Positions 19,646 to 28,928 of a DNA stretch of 64,000 nucleotides are shown here, one piece after another. The notes below the pieces were generated by a model. It was given only the letters and a program-made list of their open reading frames with translations. It was not told the origin of the DNA and ran no database searches. This DNA comes from Candidatus Aalborgicola danicus (GTDB lineage: Bacteria; Pseudomonadota; Gammaproteobacteria; Burkholderiales; Burkholderiaceae_C). Positions within the stretch are counted from its first letter, which is position 1. Each line of letters begins with the position of its first letter. The translations under genes were made by a program, and so were the position numbers. The stretch is taken from assembly GCA_016703945.1 (NCBI GenBank), contig JADJBC010000005.1, positions 1 through 64,000 on the forward strand, given 5' to 3'.

Positions 19646-21405
19646 GATGCCCAAAGCGCCACCATTATTGTGCGCGGTATGGAAAATATTGATGGCACCA
19701 AATCGAGCAACGCAATCACCATTGATGCAGCGGCTGCTACAACAACCAAGATTTTGCTGTCGGAACAGGCAGACACGGTGACAACCATGGCGTTGGTTAC
19801 TGGTACAGGTGTTGTTGTGAATGGTTTGGGTGGTATCGACAACATCACCACGGGCGCTGCGACTGGTACCTTCAGTATTGACGGTGGTACTGGTAATGAC
19901 GTGATCGATGCGTCAGCTTCTACCAAAAACAACACCATCATTGGTGGTGACGGCGACGATTCCATCACTGCAGAATCGGGTAACTCCAACATTTCGGGTG
20001 GCGCTGGCAACGACACGTTCAACTTGGCGGGTAATCTGACCTCTATCGACACCATTGCTGGTGGCGACGGTACAGACACGATCCGGTGACGGCGGCAACA
20101 CTTGATGCGGCTTTCACCAAGGTGACTACTGTTGAAATCCTGACCATTGCAGGTGCTGCCATTGGTCTGACACTCGGCTCGATTGCTCAAGCTGCTGGCG
20201 TCACAACCGCCACGTTTGGTGCGGCTGGTACAGTCGAAACCATCACCGTTGGCAGGTTTCACCAACGCTCTGACTGTGGTTGCCAATGATCCTACTAAGG
20301 CTGACGTGGTGGCTGCCGCTGCTTACACGGGTGCGCTGACTGTGAAAACGGCTGCTGCGACGGGTCTTGGTGCTACAGGGACGTTCACTGGTGGTACGGG
20401 TACGACGGACACGATCACTTATGACTTGACAGCGGGTGCTGTTACGCAAGCCGGATCAGCCACCATCACAGCGTTTGAGAAGATCAACACCTCGGGTGCT
20501 ACAACCAATGCATTGTCGGTGACCTTGGACGATGCCAACATTGCTGCCACCAAGACTCTGACCATCGACGGCTCTGCTCTGACGACCGGTGTCTTGACCG
20601 TGGTAGCTACGGCTGAAGCGGACGGCAACGTCATCGTTCTCGGCGGCGGTGCGGCTGACTTGATCACTGGCTCTGCTTCTACCTTGGGCGACAACCTGTC
20701 AGGTGCAGCTGGTAACGACACCTTCACCATGGCGGGCAACCTGACCTCTATCGACACCATTGCTGGTGGCGACGGTACAGACACGATCCGGTGACGGCGG
20801 CAACACTTGATGCGGCTTTCACCAAGGTGACTACTGTTGAAAACTTGACCATTGCAGGTGCTGCCATTGGCCTGACACTCGGCTCGATTGCTCGCCGCTG
20901 GCGTCACAACCGCCACGTTTGGTGCGGCTGGTACAGTCGAAACCACCACCGTTGGTGCAGGTTTCACCAACGCCTGACTGTGGTTGCCAATGATCCTACT
21001 AAGGCTGACGTGGTGGCTGCCGCCGCTTACACGGGTGCGCTGACTGTGAAAAACGGCTGATGCGACGGGTCTTGGTGCTACAGGACGTTCACTGGTGGTA
21101 CAAGTACGACGGACACGATCACTTATGACTTGACAGCGGGTGCTGTTACGCAAGCCGGATCAGCCACCATCACAGCGTTTGAGAAGATCAACACCTCGGG
21201 TGCTACAACCAATGCATTGTCGGTGACCTTGACGATGCCAACATTGCTGCCACCAAGACTCTGACCATCGACGGCTCTGCTCTGACGACCGGTGTCTTGA
21301 CCGGTAGAAGCACGGCTGCAGTGGACGGCAACGTCATCGTTCTCGGCGGCGGTGCGGCTGACTTGATCACTGGCCCTGCTTCTACCTTGGGCGACAACCT
21401 GTCAG
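19646..21405 (+). CDS. Giant adhesin, segment 3: RTX-like region and first two 705-bp repeat units, many frame breaks
   Basis: The coding frame changes at about 19646, 20084, 20253, 20785 and 20892, and several times between 20940 and 21415. Each change is resolved by comparison with the intact third unit; for example ATCCGG at 20082 and 20787 stands for ATCTCGG in unit 3. The peptide reads as GGTGNDVIDASAST and similar RTX-like turns, then the repeated module containing TLDAAFTKVTTVENLTIAG, LGGGAADLITGSASTLGDN and GNDTFTMAGNLTSIDTIAG. Unit 2 is far more damaged than unit 1. Long stop-free frames in this segment are therefore only fragments of the product. Confidence 0.65.
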
Positions 21406-22140
21406 GTGCAGCTTGGTAACGACACCTTCACCATGGCGGGCAACCTGACCTCTATCGACACCATTGCTGGTGGCGACGGTACAGACACGATCTCGGTGAC
21501 GGCGGCAACACTTGATGCGGCTTTCACCAAGGTGACTACTGTTGAAAACTTGACCATTGCAGGTGCTGCCATTGGCCTGACACTCGGCTCGATTGCTCAA
21601 GCTGCTGGCGTCACAACTGCCACGTTTGGTGCGGCTGGTACAGTCGAAACCATCACTGTTGGTGCAGGTTTCACCAACGCTCTGACTGTGGTTGCCAATG
21701 ATCCTACTAAGGCTGACGTGGTGGCTGCCGCTGCTTACACGGGTGCGCTGACTGTGAAAACGGCTGCTGCGACGGGTCTTGGTGCTACAGGGACGTTCAC
21801 CGGTGGTACGGGTACGACGGACACGATCACTTATGACTTGACAGCGGGTGCTGTTACGCAAGCCGGATCAGCCACCATCACAGCGTTTGAGAAGATCAAC
21901 ACCTCGGGTGCTACAACCAATGCATTGTCGGTGACCTTGGACAATGCTAACGTTGCGGCCGCCGCCGCGACCCTAACCATCGACGGCTCTGCTCTGACGA
22001 CCGGTGTCTTGACCGTGGCAGCTACGGCTGAAGCTGACGGTAAGGTCGTCGTCCTCGGCGGCGGTGCGGCTGACTTGATCACTGTTTCTGCTTCGACTTT
22101 GGGTGACAACCTGTCAGGTGGTGAGGGTGGTGATACTTTC
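20034..22140 (+). repeat. Three near-identical 705-bp tandem coding units
   Basis: The marker GTGGCGACGGTACAGACACG starts at 20061, 20766 and 21470, giving periods of 705 and 704 bp (235 residues). Unit DNA is almost identical apart from indels concentrated in unit 2. A degenerate fourth start is near 22188. The near identity suggests recent expansion or continuing homogenisation, and a copy number that may vary between strains or be collapsed by assembly. Confidence 0.88.
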
Positions 22141-23091
22141 ACGGTGACGGCTTTTGGTAATCTGACTTCTCTCGATACAATTGCTGGTGGTAACGGAACG
22201 GATATCCTGAGTTTCTCGCAAGCTACAGCGGTAACGCTGACAGATGCGATGTTTACTAAGATTACCAGTGTGGAAAACATTGTCATTGCGACAAGTAACT
22301 CCGCTCACTCCGTGGTTTTGGGTACTGCTGCTGTTGCTGCTGGCGTGGTGTCGGTCGTGAATACCGCGACGAACACCTCTGCTGTGACGATTGACCTGAC
22401 CGGCATGACCGGCTCAGCTGGCGTTAATGTGGCTACCAACGCCGGCGCTGATACTATCTTGGGCAGTTTCGGTAACGATACTATCGTCTCGGGTGCCGGC
22501 GTCGACGTTGTGACTGGTGGTGCAGGTGGCGACAAGATCACGATCACTGCAGGTACAGGTTCTACCGTTCGAATCAATATCAATGCTGATGTGGCTACTG
22601 GTGCCACGCTAGCGAGTGTTGACCAAGTTACAGGGGTAACGGCAGGTACTGATTTCATCGACTTGAGCGGTACGACGTTGATGTCTACTGGCGGATCCAT
22701 CAAGGCACTGACGCTAGGTAACGACTCATTGAATTGGTTGGCAGCCACAACTGCAACACCCTTCTCAAATCTTGCATTGTTGGCAAACCAGTCAGTTCAG
22801 GTGTTCTCGTTGAATACGGTGGATACCGTGGTAGGTACAACTGGTCTGGTTGCCAATACTTTGCTGAATCAAGCGGGTATTGACGAGGCGGTGGCCTACA
22901 TCACTGGAAACATTGGTACATCAGGTAGCGTTCAGAACACCAACGTGTTTATTACCGTGACTGACGGCACAAACACCGGTATCTTCCAGTACCAAGAGGG
23001 AGCTGTTGATGCCGGTATTCAAGCTGCTGAGTTGACGCTGGTAGGTACGTTGGTCGGTGTTAACACCATGGTAACTGGCGCAATTATTTAG
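21406..23091 (+). CDS. Giant adhesin, segment 4: intact third repeat unit and C-terminal secretion domain
   Basis: This 561-residue frame holds unit 3 in full, a diverged fourth copy (GNLTSLDTIAGGNGTDILS at about 22160), more RTX-like turns (GGAGGDKITI) and an about 170-residue C-terminal domain. The domain contains DQVTGVTAGTDFIDLSG, FITVTDGTN-like FITVTDGTNTGIFQYQEGA and ends VGVNTMVTGAII. This ending resembles the uncleaved C-terminal type I secretion signal of S-layer proteins. No HlyB/HlyD/TolC-like genes are in the window. The stop is followed after 60 nt by a strong terminator. Confidence 0.8.
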   Translation: MQLGNDTFTMAGNLTSIDTIAGGDGTDTISVTAATLDAAFTKVTTVENLTIAGAAIGLTLGSIAQAAGVTTATFGAAGTVETITVGAGFTNALTVVANDPTKADVVAAAAYTGALTVKTAAATGLGATGTFTGGTGTTDTITYDLTAGAVTQAGSATITAFEKINTSGATTNALSVTLDNANVAAAAATLTIDGSALTTGVLTVAATAEADGKVVVLGGGAADLITVSASTLGDNLSGGEGGDTFTVTAFGNLTSLDTIAGGNGTDILSFSQATAVTLTDAMFTKITSVENIVIATSNSAHSVVLGTAAVAAGVVSVVNTATNTSAVTIDLTGMTGSAGVNVATNAGADTILGSFGNDTIVSGAGVDVVTGGAGGDKITITAGTGSTVRININADVATGATLASVDQVTGVTAGTDFIDLSGTTLMSTGGSIKALTLGNDSLNWLAATTATPFSNLALLANQSVQVFSLNTVDTVVGTTGLVANTLLNQAGIDEAVAYITGNIGTSGSVQNTNVFITVTDGTNTGIFQYQEGAVDAGIQAAELTLVGTLVGVNTMVTGAII

Positions 23092-23152
23092 TCGGAACGT
23101 TGTTTGGGTTGCGTTGCGCGCAGCCCAACAGTTCAAATTAAACTAGCTGCAT

Positions 23153-23191
23153 AAACCGCTTCATTCCTTCGGGGGTGGAGCGGTTTTTTTT
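23153..23191 (+). terminator. Intrinsic terminator of the adhesin gene
   Basis: AAACCGCT (23153-23160) pairs with AGCGGTTT (23179-23186) around a TTCG-containing loop, followed by a T-run to 23191. A second small hairpin (TGGGTTGCG...CGCAGCCCA) lies at about 23104-23128. Confidence 0.85.
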
Positions 23192-24088
23192 ATGTACGTG
23201 GGAAGAGACAGCCAGTCATGGAAATGCAAGGGGCAATTGAGGGCAGATGTTCAAAGTCGAAATAGGTTGTGCAAAAAGCGGGCTTCCAGCCCGAGCAGTA
23301 CCTGCGTCGCCAAGTATCTATACCATAGTGATGCGGGTTTGCGCAGGCCCCTCAAACCGTGCCCGACGCACCTGCCTTTGCCAGCGCACGGCCCCCACAA
23401 GGTAAGGGCGCACAAGCGGTCCAAGAGGGCGACCGGCTGGCCGAGGCGTCTGCCAACTTACTTCACATTGGGCGGCTGCCGAACTCGGCAACGCGGCGGG
23501 GCAGCATCTGCTGGGGCCGATCGCACTGCAGCAGCGTTCCTGTGCACAAACGAAAGCCAGCGACCCAAATCGTCCCCCCAATTTTGTCAATTTCACGGCC
23601 AATGGCAGCAAGCCTGCGTGAAAATGCGTAGAGTGGCAGCTTGCGGGACTGTTCGCCATAGATAGAATGGAGGAATGCCCTTGTTGGAGATCCAGAATGG
23701 CCACTGCATTTGAACAACCCTCAATCACATTCAATGATGTCAGGCGACCGTTTCGGAGACGGATCGTCAGATGAACGTGACGAATCAAAAACCACAAGGC
23801 ACTTAGCGCGGTTGCCGCCATGGTTAGGAGCGATGCCGTCAGGGAATACGCTTTGCGGCCTGGCTTGTTTGTGCTACGCCAAAACGGTGAGAGCATCGAG
23901 ATGGGCAACTCCGAATAATATACAGAATATGAGCCTGTAGCCCCCGTCGATATTGCGCAAGCAGCTATATATTCGATAGCATCGCTAGCATTCAAGCACG
24001 CGACTGTCCGGGTTATGAGAAACATGTCGCATGCTCGGGATGCATACGCGTCATAAGCTTTGTAAACCATAGTCACCAAGGCAGTCGC
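23192..24088. other. About 900 bp without a gene I can support
   Basis: A 260-codon frame on the minus strand (23318-24100) and overlapping plus-strand frames are open, but none gives a family I recognise. The minus frame runs through the dispersed repeat at 23934-23990. A shorter minus-strand start at 23896 (MLSPFWRSTNKPGRKAYSL) would give one hydrophobic helix (LLTMAATALSALWFLI) and a soluble part, so a small, possibly frameshifted membrane protein cannot be excluded. The upstream flank of the OGT gene at 24000-24088 presumably contains its promoter, but no clear -35/-10 pair was seen. Confidence 0.35.
23934..23990 (-). repeat. Dispersed ~50-bp repeat, copy 2 (inverted)
   Basis: Read on the plus strand it shows TGTAGCCCCCGTCGATATTG then GCGCAAGCAGCTATATATTC and GATAGC, the reverse of the family pattern. 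It lies in the gene-free region before the OGT gene. Confidence 0.7.
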
Positions 24089-25891
24089 ATGGCACTCCAA
24101 ACCGGTTTAACCACAGCGGCATTTGCCGACGAACCGAATCACGCCAGTGTGGCTGCGCTGGCGCACCATACGGCTGGACGCTTGGATGCTGCAGCTGCCG
24201 TCTACCAGAAGATTGTGGTCACCGAACCCGACAATGCGGGGGCGTGGCACCTGCTGGGGGTCATTGCATTGCAGCAGGGCGATCTTGAGGGTGCGCACGC
24301 GTTGATTGAAAAGGCCATTGCGCTACGCTCTGAGGTGGCTCAGTTTCATGAGCATTTGGGTTTGGTGCTTGCGGCCCTGCGTCAGCCACAACACGCAGTT
24401 GCCGCCTATACCAAGTCTATTGCGCTAAACCCAGCAGTGGCCAGCGTCCATGGCAATTTGGCCAGCAGCTTGCTAGAGTTGGAGCGGTTGGATGCAGCAG
24501 CGCATCACTTCAGGCAGGCACTGCAGGTGGACCCGGCCTTTCTGCCCGCGTTACGCGGCCTGGGTAATGTGTTGTTGGCACAGGGTCAGGTGCAACAGGC
24601 AGTGGTCTACTTTGAGCAAGCGGCTACCCTGCAGCCAGACAGCGCGGACGATGCCTATAACCTCGGCAACGCGCTCAGATTAATGGGGAGCTTTGAGGCA
24701 GCTATCGATGCTTATCAAACGGCACTGGCGCTGCATCCGCAAAATGTGGCGGTGTTAAACAACTTGGGTAGCGCACATAAAAGCCTTGGGCAGCTTGATG
24801 CTGCTGCTGTTTGTTACCTGCAGGCGCTGGCTATCGATGCACAACATGCCCGTGCACTGAATAATTTGGGTGAAGTGCGCAAGGCGCAGTTGCGGCTGGA
24901 TGAGGCCATTGGGTATTTTCAAGCGGCATTGGCGGTCAGCCCGGCTCAGGCAGAAGTGCTTAGCAATTTGGGCGATGCGCTCAAGGAGGTAGGGCAGATC
25001 GACGAGGCTCTGGCATGCTTTGACGCTGCGCTGGTGCAGCAACCCGATCTTGCGTTTGTGGCATCTAACCGGTTGCTAACGCGCCAATATGCGCACAGTT
25101 TGACGGCGCTTGAGCGCTTTGCCGCGCATCAGGACTTTGCAGCGCGATTCGAACAGCCGCTGAAAACTCACTGGCAAGCCCATGGCAACCTGCCGCAGCC
25201 TGGGCGGCGCATTCGGTTGGGCTATGTGTCGCCGGATTTTCGGGCGCACCCCGTCGCGAGTTTTTTGCTGCCCGTGCTGGCGCAGCATGACCGCGGGCAG
25301 TTTGAGATCTTTTGTTATTACTTGCATCACACAGGTGATGCAGTCACTTCGCAGGTGCAGGCGCTGGCGGATCGCTGGTGTGCTTGTTATGCGTTAGCGG
25401 ATGACGAGCTGGCCGCGCGCATTCGGGCCGACGGTATTGACGTGTTGGTTGATCTGGCTGGCCACACTGCCCACAATCGCCTGCTTATGCTGGCCCGCAA
25501 GCCGGCACCGGTGCAGATCAGCTATCTGGGCTATGTGGCTACCACTGGCCTTGCAGCCATCGACTATCGGCTGACCGACCGTGACACCGACCCGCCCAAC
25601 GCGCAAGCGTGCTACAGCGAGACGCTGTGGCGCCTGGACAACCCTATTTGGTGGTGTTATCGCCCTCCGGCAGATCTGCCTGATGTCATGCCGCTACCGT
25701 GTCTGAAAAAGGGCGTCGTGACGTTTGGGTCGACCAATAACTTTGCCAAGGTTTCTCCCATGGTGCTGGCGCTATGGGCCAAAGTGTTGCGCGCAGTGCC
25801 GGACAGTCGCCTGGTGGTGGCTGCAGTGCCTGCCGGCTCCGCGCAAAAGCGCTTACTACGCGACTTGGCGGCTTTGGGTGGCAGCAGCTGA
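24089..25891 (+). CDS. Giant TPR-OGT protein, module 1: TPR array and most of the GT41 domain
   Basis: It starts MALQTGLTTAAFADEPNHAS. About nine TPR repeats (residues 15-330; for example YNLGNALRLMGSFEAAIDAY) lead into a GT41/SPINDLY-like O-linked N-acetylglucosamine transferase domain: RIRLGYVSPDFRAHPVASFL, DVLVDLAGHTAHNRLLMLA, PVQISYLGYVATTGLAAIDY and GVVTFGSTNNFAKVSP. The two catalytic-region histidines of the family (RAHPV, GHTAH) are present. The frame breaks at about 25885, 25947 and 25977, in the C-terminal lobe, and resumes in the next entry. The enzyme class transfers a sugar from UDP onto Ser/Thr of proteins. Confidence 0.82.
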   Translation: MALQTGLTTAAFADEPNHASVAALAHHTAGRLDAAAAVYQKIVVTEPDNAGAWHLLGVIALQQGDLEGAHALIEKAIALRSEVAQFHEHLGLVLAALRQPQHAVAAYTKSIALNPAVASVHGNLASSLLELERLDAAAHHFRQALQVDPAFLPALRGLGNVLLAQGQVQQAVVYFEQAATLQPDSADDAYNLGNALRLMGSFEAAIDAYQTALALHPQNVAVLNNLGSAHKSLGQLDAAAVCYLQALAIDAQHARALNNLGEVRKAQLRLDEAIGYFQAALAVSPAQAEVLSNLGDALKEVGQIDEALACFDAALVQQPDLAFVASNRLLTRQYAHSLTALERFAAHQDFAARFEQPLKTHWQAHGNLPQPGRRIRLGYVSPDFRAHPVASFLLPVLAQHDRGQFEIFCYYLHHTGDAVTSQVQALADRWCACYALADDELAARIRADGIDVLVDLAGHTAHNRLLMLARKPAPVQISYLGYVATTGLAAIDYRLTDRDTDPPNAQACYSETLWRLDNPIWWCYRPPADLPDVMPLPCLKKGVVTFGSTNNFAKVSPMVLALWAKVLRAVPDSRLVVAAVPAGSAQKRLLRDLAALGGSS

Positions 25892-25977
25892 CCGTGTGCA
25901 AGTGGTTGGGCGCTTGCCGTATGCCGGAGTTTTGGGCATTGCACCATAGGGATTGATGTGGCGCTGGATACGTTTCA

Positions 25978-27417
25978 TACAACGGCGGCACAACGACTTG
26001 CGATGCACTTTGGCTGGGCGTGCCGGTGATTGCTTTAGGTGGTGTTGATTTTGCCTCGCGTATGGGGCAATCCATTTTGCGTTGTGTAGGTCTGCCGGAA
26101 CTGGTGGCCGCAAGTGACGCCGACTATGTGACGATTGCGCAGACATTGGCACAAGACCTGCCCCGCTTGGCCGACCTGCGCGCAACGCTGCGGCAACGGC
26201 TATTGGACTCTGCGCTTTGTGACGAGGCCGGATTTACCCACAAGCTGGAGCTAGCGTATCGACAAATGTGGCAGTGTTGGTGTGCCCAGCAAATTGGCAA
26301 CCAACCGGCTGTTGCGGCAAACCCTATCTTTCAGCAGGCGTTGCAGGCGCACCAGTCTGGCGACTTGACCGCTGCCCAGGCGCTATACGAGCAGGTGTTG
26401 CGTTTGCAGCCCGCGCACGCGCAAGCCTGGCACTACCTGGGCGTTGTGGCCCATCAGGGTGGGCACCATGCACAGGCGGTGGCACGCATGACGCAAGCCA
26501 TTGCTTTGGACGGACAGCAAGCTGTGTTCTACAGTAATTTGGGGCCAGCTCTGCGCGCATTGGGTCAGCTTGACCAGGCGGCTGAGGCTTATCGCCATGC
26601 CATTGCGCTAGCCCCGAGCAATTTTGATGCCCATAACAATTTGGGTAATGTGTGCCGCCAATTGGGGCAGTTTGAGCAAGCGTTGGTGCACTACCAGTGT
26701 GCCGCCAAGCTCAACCCGGCCAATCCACTAGTGTCGTTCAACATGGGCGGTGTGTTAACCGAACAAGGTCGTGCAGACTTGGCGTTGGCGCACTTCGAAA
26801 AGGCACTAAACCTTGACCCCGGCTATGCACAGGCGTGGAATGATTTGGGTAAGGCACACCGCTTGTTAGGCCGTTTGGTGCAGGCAGAGCACTGCTTTCG
26901 TCAAGCCATTGCACTCAATCCGCGTGATGCCAAAGCGCTTAACAACCTGGCGGGCGTGCTGAAGTTGCATGGTCAGTCGGCTGCGGCGCTGGCGGCGTAC
27001 CAGCAGGCGCTGGCGTTAGACCCTGGTTACGCGGACGGCTTCAGTAACATGCTGTTTGCCATGCAATACGCCCCGCAGGTGTCAAGCCGCGACTTGTTTG
27101 AGGCGCATCGCACCTATGCCCAACGCTTTGAGATACCTTGCCTTGCGCAATGGCCAAAACACCTGAATGCGCGTGAGCCCAACCGGCGCCTAAAGGTGGG
27201 CTACGTGTCGGCTGACTTTAGGCACCATGCGGTGGCCTATTTCATAGAGCCGGTTCTGGCCAGTCATGACAAGGGCGCTTTTGAGGTGGTGTGTTACTAC
27301 AACGGCACGCTAGTTGATGCGTTCACTGAACGCATTAAAGCGGTCGCTGACCAATGGGTGCCGTGTCAGGCGATGACGGATGAGCAACTGGCTGCGCACT
27401 GTGGCCGATCAAATTGA
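25978..27417 (+). CDS. Giant TPR-OGT protein: end of module 1, TPR array and start of GT41 domain of module 2
   Basis: The segment resumes with YNGGTTTCDALWLGVPVIAL, the conserved UDP-binding C-lobe of GT41, and closes module 1 with LELAYRQMWQCWCAQQIG. It runs on in frame, with no stop and no obvious new start, into about seven TPRs (26330-27060; YEQVLRLQPAHAQAWHYLG) and then the N-lobe of a second GT41 domain (LKVGYVSADFRHHAVAYF). The frame ends at 27417 because GCGCACTGTGG replaces the GCGCGCACTGTGG seen in the third module. The uninterrupted junction is the main evidence that modules 1 and 2 form one polypeptide. Confidence 0.75.
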   Translation, partial: YNGGTTTCDALWLGVPVIALGGVDFASRMGQSILRCVGLPELVAASDADYVTIAQTLAQDLPRLADLRATLRQRLLDSALCDEAGFTHKLELAYRQMWQCWCAQQIGNQPAVAANPIFQQALQAHQSGDLTAAQALYEQVLRLQPAHAQAWHYLGVVAHQGGHHAQAVARMTQAIALDGQQAVFYSNLGPALRALGQLDQAAEAYRHAIALAPSNFDAHNNLGNVCRQLGQFEQALVHYQCAAKLNPANPLVSFNMGGVLTEQGRADLALAHFEKALNLDPGYAQAWNDLGKAHRLLGRLVQAEHCFRQAIALNPRDAKALNNLAGVLKLHGQSAAALAAYQQALALDPGYADGFSNMLFAMQYAPQVSSRDLFEAHRTYAQRFEIPCLAQWPKHLNAREPNRRLKVGYVSADFRHHAVAYFIEPVLASHDKGAFEVVCYYNGTLVDAFTERIKAVADQWVPCQAMTDEQLAAHCGRSN

Positions 27418-28928
27418 TATTTTGGTGGACCTGTCAGGCCACACCGCAGGTAACCGGGTTGCCGGTGTTTGCACGCAAGCCGGCACCGGTACAGGTCACT
27501 TGGCTGGGTTATTTCGGCAGCACGGGTTTGACGGCCATGGACTACCGCTTGACCGATGCCTACATGGACCCACCGGGTTTTGCCGACAGCATCCACACCG
27601 AGAAACTTATGCGCCTGCCGTTCTTCTCGCCATTTCAACCAGCCGACTGCAGTCCGGCGGTGAATGAACTGCCCGCTTTGCAAAGCGGGCGGTTGACGCT
27701 GGCTTCGATGAACAGTCTGGGTCAAGCTGAACCTGGTGGTGGTGGCGCTTTGGGCGCGTATCTTGAAGGTCTGACGGGGTCGCGGATGATGCTGTGCAAC
27801 CTGGGTGATGGAGATACCCGGGCGCTGGTGTTGGAAATGTTTGCACGCGAAGGCATAGAAGCAGATCGTCTGGTTATTCAGCCATGGCTGCCAATGGCGC
27901 AGTACTTAGCACTGCATAACCAGATTGACCTGGCGCTGGACCCGTTTCCCTACAACGGTGGCACCATCACCAACCACTCATTGTGGATGGGCGTGCCGGT
28001 GGTGACATTGGCGGGCGACCGACCAGTGGGCCGCATCGGCGTGGCGTTGATGATGCGGGCGGGCTTGCCAGAGTTCATCACGCAAACCGAGGACGAATAC
28101 CTGGCCTGTGTGCTTCAACAAGCACAAGATTTGCCACGATTGAACCAGATACGGCTGACGTTGCGCGAGCGTATCAGCGCTAACCTGGGCGCATCGGCGG
28201 CGCAGATGACCGTAGATATCGAGGCTGCTTACCGCCGCATGTGGGTGGACTGGTGTGGTGCGATGCCCGCTGTGACTGAACCCGATGCACAAGAGATGAG
28301 CCGATTGACGTTGCTATTCAATCAAGGGCACTACGCCCAAGGCGCCGCGATGGCCCAGGCGTTGACTGTGCGCTGCCCGCTGCATGGTTTTGGCTGGAAG
28401 ATATGGGGCGCCTTCCTGAAAGCTCAAAACCAAGCTGATTCAGCATTGTTGGCGATGCAGCGGGCGGTGGAGTTGCAGCCAACGGATGCCGAGGCGCTGC
28501 GCAATCTGGCCATCACGCAGCGTGAGTTGGGCTTGCACGATATGGCTGCCACCAGTTTTGGCCAATTGGCAGAACTTCTGCCGGGCTATGCGCAAGCCGC
28601 CATCAGTCAAGCCAAAATTTATGAGCAGCTTGGTCGGTGGCAGCAGTCTGAGCAGGCTTTTAGGCGGGCGTTGCTGTTGTTGCCTGGCGCTGCAGAGTTG
28701 TTGATCAGTTTGGGTTTTGTTCTGATGAAACAGGGCAAATTGGCCGAGGCGCAATCTTGTTATGAGCAGGTCGTCGCAACTGCGCCAGACCATGTGCAGG
28801 CGCTTTACAACCTGGGTGTTGTCCTGACAGATCAGGGCCAGCTTGGTGCGGCAGAGCGTTGCTTTCGCAAGGCCATTGCGCTCAAGCCCGACGATGCGCG
28901 TGTCTACAACAATTTGGCGGGGTGCTGA
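27414..28928 (+). CDS. Giant TPR-OGT protein: rest of module 2 GT41 domain and TPR array of module 3
   Basis: After two base errors near 27400 and 27452 the frame gives GLPVFARKPAP and the GT41 core (GYFGSTGLTAMDYRLTDAY; DLALDPFPYNGGTITNHSLW). Another pair of compensating indels at about 27716-27765 garbles a short stretch that reads SLAKLNPVVVALWARIL in module 3. Module 2 closes with YRRMWVDWCGAMPAV and again continues in frame into about six TPRs (28290-28920; EALRNLAITQRELGLHDMAA). The frame stops at 28928 by loss of one base before VLKLQGNAEDAV. Confidence 0.75.
   Translation: MIFWWTCQATPQVTGLPVFARKPAPVQVTWLGYFGSTGLTAMDYRLTDAYMDPPGFADSIHTEKLMRLPFFSPFQPADCSPAVNELPALQSGRLTLASMNSLGQAEPGGGGALGAYLEGLTGSRMMLCNLGDGDTRALVLEMFAREGIEADRLVIQPWLPMAQYLALHNQIDLALDPFPYNGGTITNHSLWMGVPVVTLAGDRPVGRIGVALMMRAGLPEFITQTEDEYLACVLQQAQDLPRLNQIRLTLRERISANLGASAAQMTVDIEAAYRRMWVDWCGAMPAVTEPDAQEMSRLTLLFNQGHYAQGAAMAQALTVRCPLHGFGWKIWGAFLKAQNQADSALLAMQRAVELQPTDAEALRNLAITQRELGLHDMAATSFGQLAELLPGYAQAAISQAKIYEQLGRWQQSEQAFRRALLLLPGAAELLISLGFVLMKQGKLAEAQSCYEQVVATAPDHVQALYNLGVVLTDQGQLGAAERCFRKAIALKPDDARVYNNLAGC

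Noticed and set aside
20034..22140. Regular repeats considered as a CRISPR array
   Set aside because: Units are 705 bp, coding and in register with the adhesin frame. There are no short repeats with unique spacers and no cas genes.
23318..24100. 260-codon minus-strand frame upstream of the OGT gene as a real gene
   Set aside because: It overlaps a dispersed repeat, starts inside the region just before the OGT start and matches no family I know. Only a shorter version remains possible.
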